This document shows, in pieces, positions 47,879 to 61,049 of a stretch of DNA of 64,000 nt (positions are counted from its first letter, which is position 1; every line of letters starts with the position of its first letter). The position numbers and the translations under genes are program-made. The notes under the pieces were generated by a model, which saw only the letters and a list, made by a program, of their open reading frames with translations, had not been told where the DNA came from and searched no databases. This stretch comes from Bombyx mori (lineage: Eukaryota; Arthropoda; Insecta; Lepidoptera; Bombycidae): assembly GCF_030269925.1 (NCBI RefSeq), contig NC_085116.1, positions 2,728,001 through 2,792,000 of the forward strand. The letters are read 5' to 3'.

Positions 47879-48091
47879 CTAGAGAGAAAATGAAATAGTT
47901 TGTTTGCTTTCTTTATCAAACAAAGTATGGTTCGGATCGACCATCGAAACTGGTTCAAAGACGATCTCGTTGAGAAACTTTCTCTCGGAAACCTTTCGAG
48001 GAAGCGGCGTGTTTCTTAACTGACCCCGAGGTTCTTTCCATGGCTGTTTATGGGGAGCTTCGCTTTCTTTCCCGTCCTCGTCGTATCGCAT
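47879..48091 (-). other. 70-codon open frame, unrecognised
   Basis: It reads MRYDEDGKESEAPHKQPWKE and on to RKFLNEIVFEPVSMVDPNHT. The ATG has a favourable context (AACAATG) and the composition is protein-like. No family was recognised, and no flanking splice sites prove it is an exon. Confidence 0.25.
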
Positions 48092-48299
48092 TGTTATCTG
48101 ATAAACTCAAGGGCAAGAACAGGGTCATTACTTTCCTTTCGAAGAATCAGTATAGTAGTACTATTGAACGCTCGATCAATAGATACATACAAATATCCAA
48201 AGAGAAACTGACAGAAAAAATAACAAATCATTATCAAAATTCGTTAGATTTTAACTGCATACTATATTAGATACATGATTTAATAATTCCAGCATCTTG

Positions 48300-51200
48300 G
48301 CCAATTACGTATACATTGACATGATGTATACATTGACATTCACAACAGAAATACCTGGATATAATCGTTGACGATAAATGATGAATGAAACCAGCATCTG
48401 CTGTCATGGTACGGTAGCTCATGATCAAAGCTGTAAAGACCGCAAGGTCACCTCTATTGTACGTGTGCAATCGTGTTCTAGACTATTTCTTTTGCGAATC
48501 CGAAATTATCCCTATTGGTATTATGATAATAGCCAAAGTGCAAAAAAATATATTTAGCAAAATACATTTCATAGTAAATTCATGCGGTATATTACGCGAC
48601 TAGATTACGGCAAAGAGCAAGGATGATAATAAAACAATGGATGAAACGATCATTCATATTACGGATTAACGAATTAAAAAGGCAGCTAGCTCTTCATGTG
48701 TCTGTATTGTATAAAAATATAGGTGATTGGCAAATGAAAACGTGATCCAACGTTTATTTGATATCTTGAATTGAATAGCTGTATGGACAAAAATAAAAAT
48801 AAAAAACTCATCTATATTTAAATAGGAGATGATAAAACTGTTTAATAGCATTTTCTCCTCTGTTGGTCAACCGATTTTTTTTAGTTTTTGTAGTTTAGTT
48901 TCTGTTGACGAGCTGTCTTTTTTATGGAAATCAAATTGTTTATTCACGAAAAGGCAAAAAGTTTGACTATTTTTTTTACAAGAAACAAAAGAAAAAATGT
49001 AATACAGAAAACGAAATCAAAATACTTGAGGTGTCAGTGATTATGGTCGAATTTTGATAACTGCATCAACGCTTTATTTGTACATACGCTTTAACATGGA
49101 ACTCCACAACCATAGCTACTGATCATCATTGGCTTTGTGTCAACGCCAACTTTCCCATAATAGCAGCCTAACCATTAATTGTAAGGTACCAGATGACAAA
49201 TCAATACTTCCGTCGGATTACATGCAAATTATACCCTTTTATGGCCGGTTGTCGTGGCATTTGTTATTTGTCATGGTTGATAGCCGACGTGCAATTAATG
49301 TTTTGTCAACAGGCAATTAAAGCGTGGGCGTTCGGCAATTTTAAATAACAATATTATGGATGTTTACAACACAAATTTTTACTAAACAAAATAATTTCAA
49401 TGGTGATTGCCATTTTTTTTATTTTCTGATTATGCACTGAAGGCCATTTGTATATCAGCTTACAGTTGAAATTATAGTTATATTATCAAATATATTATTT
49501 TTGTACGTTTTAAAAAAATAATTAAAATAAGTAAAATTTCATGACTTTTTTAAAGAGAGCATCGATGTTGCTGCATATAAAAGTTTTAAGTTAATCAGCA
49601 AGCTACAGCTTTTTTATTGATTTATCAAGGCTGACTACCACGTGGTCTAAGAAAAATACAACATATACCATGTAAAATGGTGCAAACCGACCGTCTCAAG
49701 CCAGTCTCTTGTATGTGAAGCACATAATACCGCTTGGGTCACATGACTATTATTGTCCATCTACATAGATAAATAAATGGTGGAAAATGACATGTTTTGA
49801 CATTCAACCAGTATGTTTTAATGACATTTAAGTTTAAATAAATAATTCAAACTTAAGATCATAGCTTAACTGACACTAGTGAGTGTAGTGAACGTAGATA
49901 AAGATACGGAAGTGGTTAGCGAAACGCTCCTCAGTTTACGGTTGGTCAATGACTTTACTGCATTAATATAGACAGTGATTAGAGCCGATTGTTTATTGCA
50001 CTTTCGGTAAGTAAAAAAATGAAGACAAAAAAGAACGCCCACCAACAAACATTCAAATTATTAATCAAATAAATACATGACAGCGAGACAATTCGCTAGA
50101 ACAGTAACAGTAACAGTGTATGGGTAGTAATATGTGGCCAGTTTCCAAGAAATTAGTAGTAGACTCATTTTAGTTAATTCGAAACATATTTTAGTGATAA
50201 AACGTTATATACATAGTATGTATTATAGGTATATTATATTACAAAGCAATGTAAAAGGACAAATTATAACGGGCCACTTTCATTTTCAGCGAATCAATAA
50301 ATCCTAGAAATGAAATCACCAAGATTTCTACATATTTGCGTGGAATCCTTTTTCTATTGTAGCCGGGGTATTATTTTTGTAGGCGAAAATCATATCGTAT
50401 AGTAATCAAAAAACTAAGGGTTGTTAAAAATTCAAGTTGTTAAAGTAATTCAAATGTTAAATAAATAAATATTTAAATATTTTTGCCAGCACGACACAAA
50501 ACGATGTACAAGTTAGTATGTCATCTAGGTAATCGATTATCCAGACACGAGTTCATGATCCGGAATAGTTCCGAGTGGCTTTGTAGCCGGGGGCGCATTC
50601 CTGGCGGTCATGTTACATCCACGCGCCGCGACCAAAGGGATTTGTCAACGCGACGGACGCTTTCACTTTCTATAATAGGGCTCGTGCACAGTGATTTGAA
50701 TTTGATGGTAGCCTAGACTCAAATCAATTTTTAAAATTTAAAAGTAAACGAAAGTGTGTCGTAATAAGTATAAAAACCCTATTCAAATCTAAAGCACCAT
50801 TATGTGCAATTACATTAAATAAGTGGCTCGATTAAAAAGAACAACAACCTCTTCTTTATCATCATCATCGTTCTTGAGCGTTCACTATGATTTCATTCAT
50901 ATACAGGCTGCTATTAATAAATTAAAATCAGATTGGGTGTAGTTATTTTGCCCGGTCAATGGCTGTCTAATTACCGTCCAAAAAACCGCGTCTATTCTGG
51001 TAGGGGTCGTTGAACCGCCGCCGTGTTTACCAAACTGCGGCTCAACGCGGCCGCAGCACGTAGGAATGCCGGCGAGAACGTATCGTCTTAATGAGCCATA
51101 AATCCATTAGATATTATTGAATGTCCGCCGCTGAACGCGGGCCCGCCCGTTGACCGACGCGCCGGCATCTCATTCATGCGAAGGACGATAGCAAAATAAA

Positions 51201-52250
51201 CGACTTGTCCTAGCCGACGACGCTATTTCCGTTCGTCTAATATTAAATTCAGACGTCTGTCTCGTTGAGGAAACTCACATTTTTTTTCGATCATTTATAA
51301 TTTAAACAAATAACCGACTGGTTCGTTACGAATATAATAATATAATAAATGAAATTGAGCACTACTTTTTTATTGATCGTTGAATTTTACGAGGATTAAT
51401 TTTAAAACACCACTTTAACATTTAATGTACCTTAACGATATTAGATTATTTTGGGTCGCATCAACCTATTTGCATCAATAGCATGATTCAAAACCGCACA
51501 TTTTGAGTTCAAATTTAAAACTCATTATATACGCTCTGTAAAAACTTAACGATTTATTTTCATCGCAGACATACTACAGACGTTTTGAAATTTTGCCAAT
51601 GGTAGTTTACGGAGGCGATTATCGTAAAATCCAGTGATTCTCTGGCAATGACCCATATTGAGGTAGGTTGTGGACGATATAACAACACTAGTACATGAAA
51701 CATACCCGCAGGTGTTTCTTGTAACTTTATTTCTGTTACTTAAAATTGAAAATCTTATCGTCATCTAAAAGCAAAACAAGACGCAAAATTTTTGTTACAA
51801 TATGTATCTACTGTATGATACTCTATTGCTATACTCTAAATACATTTACTCTTGGTTATTTAACGCAGCATAAGAACATTTATTTAACTGGTAAATTATA
51901 GAAATCGTCCAAAGATTTATCTGTCGGATCAATATATGTATATGTAATATGTTACGTTATCAATGTTGGGAACATGAAATAATTCCTTGCAAATATAGTA
52001 GCCTTCCTTCAATAACCAGCGTAAGCCCAGCTATTTGTAAACTGCAAACATTAGATTGTAGTCAATCAAATCAAATATTTACATTACACTAGGAGGCCAT
52101 TACCAAAAAAATATGCAGATCAATCAATCGGGATCAAAGAAAGAAAGGGCGGATTGAGTAGGTAGGTACTTAAAACAAAAACTAACAAAAATGGATATTT
52201 GTGAACAGTGTGCTTAGTGCGTGCGGGTTTCTTTACTTTACTTTACTTTC
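48300..52250. other. No gene recognised; GC-rich patch at 50.99-51.2 kb
   Basis: AT-rich with no repeats I can name. A GC-rich island (about 50990-51200) holds ACGCGGCCGCAGCACG and a homeodomain-like ATAAATCCATTAGATATTAT; it could be a conserved noncoding element. Confidence 0.4.
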
Positions 52251-52253
52251 TAT

Positions 52254-52499
52254 TACTGGTGGTAGGACCTCTTGTGAGTCCGCGCGGGTAGGTACCACCG
52301 CCCTGCCTATTTCTGCCGTGAAGCAGTAATGCGTTTCGGTCTGAAGGGTAGGGCAGCCGTTGTAACTATACTGAGATCTTCGAACTTATATCTCAATGTG
52401 GGTGGCGCATTTACGTTGTAGATGTCTATGGACTCCAGTAACCACTTAACACCAGGTGGGCTGTGAGCTCGACCACCCACATAAGCAATAAAAAAAATA
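52254..52499 (+). repeat. Bm1 SINE
   Basis: ACTGGTGGTAGGACCTCTTG and on to CTGCCGTGAAGCAGTAATGC, GGGTGGCGCATTTACGTTGT and AAGCAATAAAAAAA. Confidence 0.94.
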
Positions 52500-52508
52500 A
52501 AAATTTAA

Positions 52509-52635
52509 CGTTCTCGATAGCGTAAAAGTTAAGTCAATTTTGTATGCAGTTGGAACAGCGCTCCTAGCGGCAAACGTACGCAAACGATCCCATTCCATAC
52601 ACAAATATGAGCTAACTTTTACGCTATCGAGAACG
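52509..52635. mobile_element. 127-bp MITE at a TTAA site
   Basis: CGTTCTCGATAGCGTAAAAG and its inverted copy CTTTTACGCTATCGAGAACG form the ends, and TTAA stands at 52505-52508 and 52636-52639. This fits piggyBac-type (or Kolobok) insertion. It starts just after the tail of a Bm1. Confidence 0.85.
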
Positions 52636-53021
52636 TTAAAAAGCTCGCACTAAGCACACTGGTCCAACAGTTTGCATCAAAGCATTATTCCTGAGCACGT
52701 AAAACGTTTCATGAGTGCCGATGCATAGTGGGCGGAACGCATTACGTGCTTCGTTCTATTGTCCGTTTACAGTTAAGCGTATGCTGCAGACACGACATCT
52801 GAGTTACACGCGTTTCACAAAGGGATCCATGAATATGGGTCAAATTGCATGGGTTTCTCAACATGTACTATAAATATAGTAGGTATGTAATTAATTAAAT
52901 TTTTTAAATGTAGATTACGCTGGCAGCAAGCATTAAATGCAACAGTAGTTTATGGAATGATAGTCGAACACAACACACAGATAGTGGTTGGAAGTCATAC
53001 GCTATCCTTAGGAAACGTCTA

Positions 53022-53285
53022 TAAATAAATAAATAAATATTTACTAACAACCACGCCACGTTAACTGGTCCCGTGCTAAGTTCGTAAAGAACTTGTGTTA
53101 CAGGTACCAGATAACGGAAATATATGTAAGATTTTTATTATACACATACACATATTTAATATACATCCATAACCCTGGAAAAGACATTTTTATTTATCAT
53201 ACAAATATCTTCCCTTGGCGGGATTCGAACCAGCGACCCCCTTACGTAGTGACCATGTCACTTACCACTACACCAGACGGCCGTC
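53022..53285 (-). repeat. tRNA-derived lepidopteran SINE
   Basis: Read on the - strand it begins GGCCGTCTGGTGTAGTGGTA (A box) with GGTTCGAATCCCGCCAAGG (B box). It then runs through TAACACAAGTTCTTTACGAA to a TATTTATTTATTTATTTATA tail. The head resembles a tRNA gene, but the whole is a SINE. Confidence 0.8.
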
Positions 53286-53462
53286 AATAACGAACTTATG
53301 TACATTCCTTACGGATTTGAATGTACTAAGCGAACATTTCAACCTGAATATCGTTTTTGCACACGTGTAAGATATAAAATAAATTGAATAAATCACTCCC
53401 TGTCCAAAGACGAGTACAGCTGGCTAGAATGTTTTCAAGATATTTAATTTTAATAGTATTCG

Positions 53463-53587
53463 TCCTGGTGTTAAGTGGTTACTGGAGCCCATAGACATCT
53501 ACGACGTAAATGCGCCACCCACCTTGAGATATAAGTTCTAAAATTTCAGTATAGTTACAACGGCTGCCCTACCCTTCAGACCGAAAC
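53463..53587 (-). repeat. Bm1 SINE, truncated
   Basis: CTGGTGTTAAGTGGTTACTG and on to CACCTTGAGATATAAGTTCT and CCCTTCAGACCGAAACA. Confidence 0.88.
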
Positions 53588-53589
53588 AA

Positions 53590-54220
53590 TTACCTACAAT
53601 TTTCTGAATTTAATGTCAGCATTAATACGACCCTTGACTTATCGATTTAATTGAATACGAAAATATATACTGAATCAGTTTACCGGGAAACGATTCTTAC
53701 GCAAGCATTACTCTCCTCAGTTCCTCCAAATAGTCACCAAGCTTCCTTTAAATCATACCTAAAAGGATCCCGAAATATTACCTGAAACAAATAAACATAT
53801 CATGAGCAAAAAGTACAGAAATTATAACTGCAGAAATTATCACTAAAATTATGCAAGCCCGGAGCGCCGTCCAATAAGGCATAGTAACAATCGATTTAAC
53901 AACAACAACAACAACAAAAAAAACGATATAAAAATGGTAAAGAATCATGATAAATCAAAGCGGGTGTGGGAAGCGAATGTTCTATTAGCTCGAGTTGCAA
54001 AAAATCTACAAATTATGATAGCTTGATTTATTTTCAGTCTCGAACTAAACCAGATCACATAATTTATTCATATTTTTATTTTACTTGATATGGATTTCTT
54101 TGCACACGACACTGATTATTAAACACAACTAAAATACAGAATGACAAGAAAATCGAAAACGAGACATTTTATTAAACGTGGTACGAAAATTTTACGCATG
54201 CGCAGATGGCAAGATGAACT
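53590..54220. other. No gene; (AAC)n at 53890-53918
   Basis: AT-rich. One simple repeat; nothing else recognised. Confidence 0.5.
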
Positions 54221-54225
54221 CAATT

Positions 54226-54480
54226 TTTTTTATTGCTTAGATTGGTGAACGAGCTCACAGCCCACCTGGTGCAAGTGGTTACTGGAGCCCATACACATCT
54301 ACATCTTAAATGCGCCACCTACCTTGAGATATAAGTTCTAAGGTCTCAGTATAGTTACAACGGCTACATCACCTTTCAAACCGAAACGCATTAGTGCTTC
54401 ACGGCAGAAATGGGCGGGGGTAGTACCTACCCGTGCGGACACAATCGGGATCGCGGATCACAAGACGTCCTAGCACCAGT
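54226..54480 (-). repeat. Bm1 SINE
   Basis: TTTTATTGCTTAGATTGGTG and on to CGCATTAGTGCTTCACGGCA and GACGTCCTAGCACCAG. Confidence 0.9.
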
Positions 54481-54689
54481 TGGTCTTGATCCTTCAAGCC
54501 AAAAACATGGTTATAAGGGAAATGAAACTTCTTTCTTCATTGGTGCCCTCTTTAAAACTGGCACGTGCATAACGCATAATGCATAGCGTAGCTTAAATAT
54601 TTATTCTATTTTTAATCTGGAACGCCAAACGTCAAAACAAAACTTAACAAATACGATACAATACTCTTACAATTGAGATTTCGATCTCG

Positions 54690-54818
54690 TGATTCGGAGT
54701 GGGTGGCAACATTCACGTTGACATTGTTCTATATGGACTCCAGTAACTAATCTCATTTATCTCTCTCTCTAACTTCAGATGGGCAGCTTAAGCATGAAGT
54801 GCAATTAAAAAAAAAAAT
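54690..54818 (+). repeat. Decayed Bm1 tail
   Basis: GTGGGTGGCAACATTCACGT, TATGGACTCCAGTAACTAAT and CAATTAAAAAAAAAAA. Confidence 0.45.
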
Positions 54819-54819
54819 A

Positions 54820-57495
54820 CACTACTCCGATCTCCCTTATATACTGCTTGCTTTAATCTATTGTTTTGTCGAAGCATTCCAGAGAGTATCCTAACATGTA
54901 TATTGCTAGAATGTTTTGAGTCCGCCAGCGTTAGTATCCCACCGGTTTCTATCAAAGTGTTCGGGATATCTTTTTCGAGACCGATTTATTGTCAATGAAA
55001 GAATCAGTCTTGTTTTTTAGTGGAAAACTTCAAATAAGTCGCGTCCCTAATGCGCATTACTTTAAAAAATCGATCAATACACATAAAAAAACAATCGCTA
55101 CGTATTTGGATACGCTAACAATATTCTTACTAAAACGAACAGACAACTTGACAGCACAATAATAACTATCCGAACGATCTTACCATACAAAAACTCGCCT
55201 TATATCGCTAAAGATGATGGTCTTAACACTTACGGCCCTACGATCGATAAAAAGTCCATTAGAAGAGCCGTAAAAACAGTTAGGTTCGATACAGAGTGCC
55301 GTGTCGCAACATTCGGAGGCGACATCGCAGCGCGTAGGAAGCACCGGTCAGAACTCCGTGCCGCCCACCGCACCTCCTAATGTGGACGGCGATTGCTTTA
55401 TCCAGATTTGTACATTAATAAAATACGTCAAAATATATAATACGTTTCGCTAATTCAAAGCGAAGGAACAAAATGTAGATAATTTATTGACGTAAATTAG
55501 CTACGAAGCTATTAGCGAAGTTCATTGAAACCAGAACGTAAATTCTACCGCCCAAATTGACACAAGACTGAAGTCTCCACCATTTTGATATTAACTTTCA
55601 ATGCAACACATAAATACTAATAGCACGACATAAATGGTTGCAAAGGAAACTATCATTACTTTTACTTACATCATCCAATAAATTATTCAAAGACATTAAA
55701 CTTAGATAAGGATTCAAAGAAATGAACAGTTCTAATGAATAAGCCAGTGAAAGTATATTTTTGTTTGATTACTGAGAACCGAGAGTTTCGGGGTCACAGG
55801 AAATGTTTGAAAATAATTTTAGGTGATATTTTGTAGTGTCATAATGGTCGTATTCGTACGGATGAAAAAAAACCTTAATATTCTGGCAAAAGAAAACAAA
55901 TTCTTCTGTACCTAAACCGGTGTTATTTATACATATTTTTTTCCATTTCAAACCAAACAAACACCAACCAATGAAATAAAAATCTTAGAATACAATTTAC
56001 ACGAAGGCTACGACGAATAACAAATATTGCAAGACATAAACATAATACCTACACTGAAAGCAAATTACTTTGAGTGTCATCACTGTAGGCCGTACTTGCT
56101 TTTATACTGATCCATCACGATTGATTAATAGACGAATACAATTATTATAGGTGTTTTAAAAGCGAACGATAATACACACCTCAAAGAATTTAATTTCGAA
56201 AACGCCTACATAAATAAATGTAGGTTTAAAAGGTCGACGATGAATCGATATTAAAATCCTTGAAAGTATCAAATTGAATAAATTGCAGTAGCCAATTTAT
56301 TGAAAATATTGGGGTCGATACGTTTAAGAGGATTTTATTTAATTGATAGTTTATTTATGGCCTCACGATGCAAGATGAGAGTTCAGTCTATCGTAATGTC
56401 TAAACATAATTACTACTATAATTATCTCTTATACAATGTACCGGTAATAGAAATAATTAATACTTAAGTTATTGGTTCAGATTACTAGCATAGCTATGGT
56501 ACATATATGTAGGCATATGTAGGTATCGGTTTAGTGTTCAAAAGTGGCAATAACTATTTAGATACACAATTATAGCCGAAAAAGAACGAGGATAAAGCAA
56601 TCGAATAACTAAAATATTTTTAAAATGTTTATAATTTTTTATTCAATTAACCATTTACAGAAATGCATACGAAATCAATATTATGTAGCAATCGTCATTG
56701 TGTAACTTGTAATTATAATATATATATATATATATAATAATTGTTAGAATTATCTGAATCTGTTCACTTTGAACGAAGGACCGGTTTCATTTTAAAGAAA
56801 TCAATTCCCTAGATTGTGTCCACGCAATTTACATAAATGCCCGTACCATTTACTCTGGAACGATGATTGGTTATGTTATCTTAGGATAAGAGCAGATCGG
56901 CCGCTGTATACATAGTCTTCTTCAAACAATTTAAATATAAATGTGATGATATTTTACTAACTTCGTGATGTACTCTGCGTGGTCACTCGAAATATCCCAC
57001 TTAGATTAAGAATAACTTCTTAAAAAACACCGTTGCCTTTCTAAATAATCAAAACTAATAACTTATACAATTTTTATTTTATACTTTTATTTCCCAATCG
57101 TGTACATGAATTGGACTTTTGGTTTTATACTATTTTCTGTGTGACCATACGTTTCATTTTACTAGGAACAGTTTTAGCTTCGGCCTTCAAGAGTGATCCT
57201 GTAATCATCCAGACACTTCTCAAATTGGTTTCATTATAAATTGCGAATGAAGAACTATCTTCGAAAACCTTTAGCATCCATAATACATCCATGACATATA
57301 TTTCAGTATTTTCCTTCCTCGATCGTTTTTGTATTATCCGTGGTAAGCTTAAATGCAGGCAATAATCTATGTTGTTGTAGACACAACTTTAGTATCGATC
57401 TCGGTGGTAAAGTCTAGACCAAGCCACTCAATTTTAACAGATATTTATGGGAATGCATTGAGTCTCATTCTTATACTTACAAATTGGTCTCAGTA
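54820..57495. other. No gene recognised
   Basis: AT-rich unique sequence with a (TA)n run near 56720-56737. A moderately GC-rich patch at 55195-55380 has no convincing frame. Confidence 0.45.
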
Positions 57496-57499
57496 TTCC

Positions 57500-57722
57500 T
57501 TTATAAGCTTCGAAGACTGCATGTGACTAGGAGATGTATGGAAATGGTAGTGCAAGGTAGAAGGGAAAGAGGTCGACCGAAGAGGACATGGATGGAGTGT
57601 GTGAATGACGATATGAGAGAGAATGAGGAGTGAGTGTTGAGACGACGGCTGATCAAAGAGAATGGAAGAGAAAAATTAGCTGTGCCGACCCCACCTAGTG
57701 GGATAAGGTAGAGAAGAAGAAG
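57500..57722 (+). mobile_element. LINE 3' fragment (reverse transcriptase C-terminus)
   Basis: It reads RRCMEMVVQGRRERGRPKRT then WMECVNDDMRENEE, a C-terminal motif common in lepidopteran LINE ORFs. It is followed by GCTGTGCCGACCCCACCTAG and a GAAGAAGAAG tail. Frame interruptions show it is dead. Confidence 0.7.
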
Positions 57723-58435
57723 AAGCTTTGAAAATTATGATATACCATTTGATGTTGCAGTAAATTATGTATTTTTCATTTAAATCCCAACATAAACATA
57801 TAGTTAAATAAAATAAAAAACAAATTCAACCGTTTCTTATGTTTGGTAATCACAATAACTGACGATTGGACAGAAAATCCAAAACAACGGAAAACATTCT
57901 TCTAGTATACTACATATAGAACATAATAAAATAATTTTAAAACCATTGCATACATTGTAAAAGGGACCTATTACCATAATAAAAAGTTAGAAATTACTTG
58001 CATTCACTACACGACTCGTTTAGATTAGATTGTGTCACACTTCAGCAGGGTTTTGATAAAATTGGTACATGTCGCACGCAGACCAGAGGACCGAGATAAA
58101 AGAAATGACAGTCGCGGTGCAAATTAAATTGTAATTTTTTTTTTTAGAATTGCGAATGAAAGACATATTGAGATGCAAGTGGTTATTAATGTTATTAATA
58201 GTTAAGACGAAGATAAAGTGGCTGTTTGTAAATTCTACATTTTAATTATAGGAAAGGTAATAAGTAGATAATCTTCTAATTAATTCAATAAATATCCAAA
58301 CGCTCGAGATAAAATATATATTGGCATTTGGCATAAAATGTTTTAACGTCCACAAATTACCAACAAACCTTTTTTTTAAGGGTCTTACTATTTTTATTAA
58401 GTGGGCGAGTTAACTCAGAATCAAATCATGTTTTT

Positions 58436-58664
58436 TTTTTAATTATGGAACAGATGAAAAATCTCACGAGCCACCTGGTGGTAAGTGATCACCGGAGCCT
58501 ACGGACATCACAGCGTAAGTACCGCAGCCATCCACCTTGACATATACCGAATATGTCTAGGTCTCTTTGTATCGTATACTGCTTCGTCACTGAAATGGCC
58601 AGAACGGTGTAACCAATCGGGGCGGGCCCACATAAAGCCCTGCCATCGGTAATTACGCAAATTT
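58436..58664 (-). repeat. Degenerate Bm1 SINE, inverted pair with the next
   Basis: CCACCTGGTGGTAAGTGATC and on to ATCCACCTTGACATATACCG and GGTAATTACGCAAATTT. Confidence 0.75.
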
Positions 58665-59112
58665 GTCGTGGCCTAAAGGATAAGATGCCCGGTGCATTCG
58701 TATGTAGCGATGCACCGGTATTCGAATCCCGCCGGCAGGTACCAACTTTTCCAAAGAGATACGTACTTAACAAATATTCACGATTGACTTATACGGTGAA
58801 GGAATAATATCATGTTCTAAAAATCAAACCCGCAAAATTATAATTTACGTAATTACTGGTGATAGGAACTCTTCTGAGTCCGCACGGTTAGGTACCACCA
58901 CTCTGCCTATTTCTGCCGTGAAGTAATAATGCGCTTCGATTTGAAGGGTGAGACAGCCGTTGTACTGTTAAAACTGAGGCCTTACAACTCATGTCTTAAG
59001 GTGGGTAGCGGCATTTACGTTATAGATATTTATGGTCTCCGGTAACCACTTAACACCGTGGGTAACAGGTGGGCCGTGAGCTCGTCGACCCAGCAAAGCA
59101 ATAAAGAATAAT
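58665..59112 (+). repeat. Full-length Bm1 SINE
   Basis: The tRNA-like head GTCGTGGCCTAAAGGATAAG with GTATTCGAATCCCGCCGGCA, the linker ACGATTGACTTATACGGTGA, the body, and AAGCAATAAAGAATAATTA at the tail. Confidence 0.92.
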
Positions 59113-59935
59113 TATTAAAAAATGACATTATAATTCTTGCGGATTTCATTTGTATGTTACTCTTTCAACATCATTTGTCAACATAATAAACTAGTTAGAT
59201 CATTAGATAATTTGGTTAATGCGAGCGCAATTTGATCACTGATATAGTCTCATCACACGATTACACAGACTCATCATTTAGGCCACCACGACTGCTTAAA
59301 GTAACTTGTATGCCTTATATTATAAAAATATAATATGAACGCCTATAACATTATTAGCCATTATTTTCCTATAACTCCAGAGAGAAATAGATAAGATATA
59401 TTTTATTTCCCTTACGATATCTCAAAATTTTATGATTCGAATTGGATCACCTAGTAGGGAGATTTTAGAAATTTGGATCTATGAATAGTGTGTACATACA
59501 AGAGAGCTAGCTATATTTAAGAACAATGATTCTCTGACCGCAGTGTTTGTTAGCGTTGCGCAATCCCTCAACTCGTTTGAGTCAATTAGCCTTCATCGTG
59601 CACTGATTGAGGGCCATGCATCATAGTTAACGTTTTTATTAGTTAGTTGGCTGGTGTTTTTTTTTTTTCGTTAGTCTTATTAAACTAATCAATAAAATGC
59701 AAGTATTATTGAAAAATTTATTAACGTATAAAGTTAATTGACTTGAATAAACTGTAACACGATTGTAATATGAGGGTAGTATCTATATACACGTTCGTAA
59801 TTAATATAAAAATGCGAGATATAATTATTATTTCAAGATTATAAATGTATTGAATAACTTGTATTCCCGGCCGTTTTCCGGGAATCGGAGTAATCTATTT
59901 GTATATTGTGTATAAGTTGAAGGTCTTACGAGACA
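59113..59935. other. No gene recognised
   Basis: AT-rich unique sequence. Confidence 0.5.
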
Positions 59936-59939
59936 AATA

Positions 59940-60240
59940 TTCCATCTACTTTAGGAAGGAATTGCCACAAGACTGTCCGCTATCTGCTTCCAACGTATTC
60001 TCACGTACTTCAGTCACATCGCTCGTAGCGGCTCCGACAACTTAGAGAATCTGATGGTAGTTGGCCAGGTTGACGGGAGAAGATCATGCGGACGCTCACC
60101 TACCCGCTGGTCTGATCTGGTAAAGACGCTCACCGGCCTGCCAATAACCCAGGCTATAAAGATCGCCGAGGACAGGAAGACGTGGAGAAGCATTCAGCAA
60201 AGAAGAGACCGACTCAGGAGAAGAAGAAGACTCTAGAAAG
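59940..60240 (+). mobile_element. LINE 3' fragment (ORF C-terminus)
   Basis: YFSHIARSGSDNLENLMVVG, then QVDGRRSCGRSPTRWSDLVK and AEDRKTWRSI. This is the conserved end of a lepidopteran LINE polyprotein. A GAGAAGAAGAAGA tail follows. The 5' part is absent. Confidence 0.78.
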
Positions 60241-60838
60241 TAATAGGATGCCACCTCGGGTCATAATACCAGATTAGTTAAATTTTTACTTGTCCTAAAC
60301 TATTGTCAGGTAAAATCAATGTGGTTTCATTTACTGCAATATGACCGGATTCGTCCAGATCAATGGGAAACCGGACAATTCTTGTTTTAGAAAATGCGGC
60401 TGTATGCTAGTCGTGTGACGTCATTTGAGGTCAGCGATGAGCTAATGCATGCCAGGTCAGAATTTCGAAAAGGGCAATCTATCTGACGTTGCTGATGCGT
60501 GGCTACTGATGCGTATGTTATAATTGAACCGTAGAATATAAACTATAATACAACGGCTCCCCACATATGACATCATCAGTTGTGATAAAGGTTTAAAACA
60601 TTAGAATTGTTGAATTTTATATTGGAATTGCGAATCATTATTGAATAAAAATAGCTATTTAATTAACAACCATCATTAATCCTCTCCCCTCCCGTCGCTA
60701 CTTGGTGTCGATTGCTTTTATCATCCCTTTACCCTTAACCACGAATCGTCTATTATTATTGTTATGGTGGTACGATTAACGCCATCTGTCTGAGTAACGC
60801 CAACGATAGCAACGACGGATATCAAAACAAATGAATCT

Positions 60839-60988
60839 CGAATGTTCTGAAAACATTTCTTGAATGTTCTAGAGCATTCCTTTTAGACCTCCAATAGAAT
60901 CGAGAGTGTTCTAAAAGCCCCGAAAATGTTCTCTACAAGACCAAGGCTTAGAACATTCTCGAATGTTCTAATTTTATCCGGAATGTTC
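60839..60988 (+). promoter_or_regulatory. Cluster of heat-shock elements
   Basis: Alternating GAA/TTC units at 5-bp spacing. 60857-60879 has five units (TTC, GAA, TTC, GAG, TTC). 60951-60968 has four perfect units (GAACATTCTCGAATGTTC). GAA/TTC pairs stand at 60840-60847 and 60981-60988. Such arrays bind trimeric heat-shock factor. Confidence 0.75.
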
Positions 60989-61018
60989 CGGATAATTTGT
61001 AATCACATTCGAAATTAC

Positions 61019-61026
61019 TATAAAAG
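61019..61026 (+). promoter_or_regulatory. TATA box after the heat-shock elements
   Basis: TATAAAAG, 31 bp after the last GAA/TTC pair and 51 bp after the perfect four-unit site. The expected start site is near 61050. This is the geometry of insect hsp promoters. Confidence 0.65.
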
Positions 61027-61049
61027 CGACTATGAAAACCGTTCTATCC

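Noticed and set aside
50960..51010. Missing Drak 5' exon ending GGACG|GTAATT on the - strand
   Set aside because: A stop codon lies six codons upstream in the required frame, with no convincing acceptor between.
53216..53285. tRNA gene on the - strand
   Set aside because: The tRNA-like head continues into a SINE body with a TATTTATTTATT tail, and its acceptor stem does not close properly.
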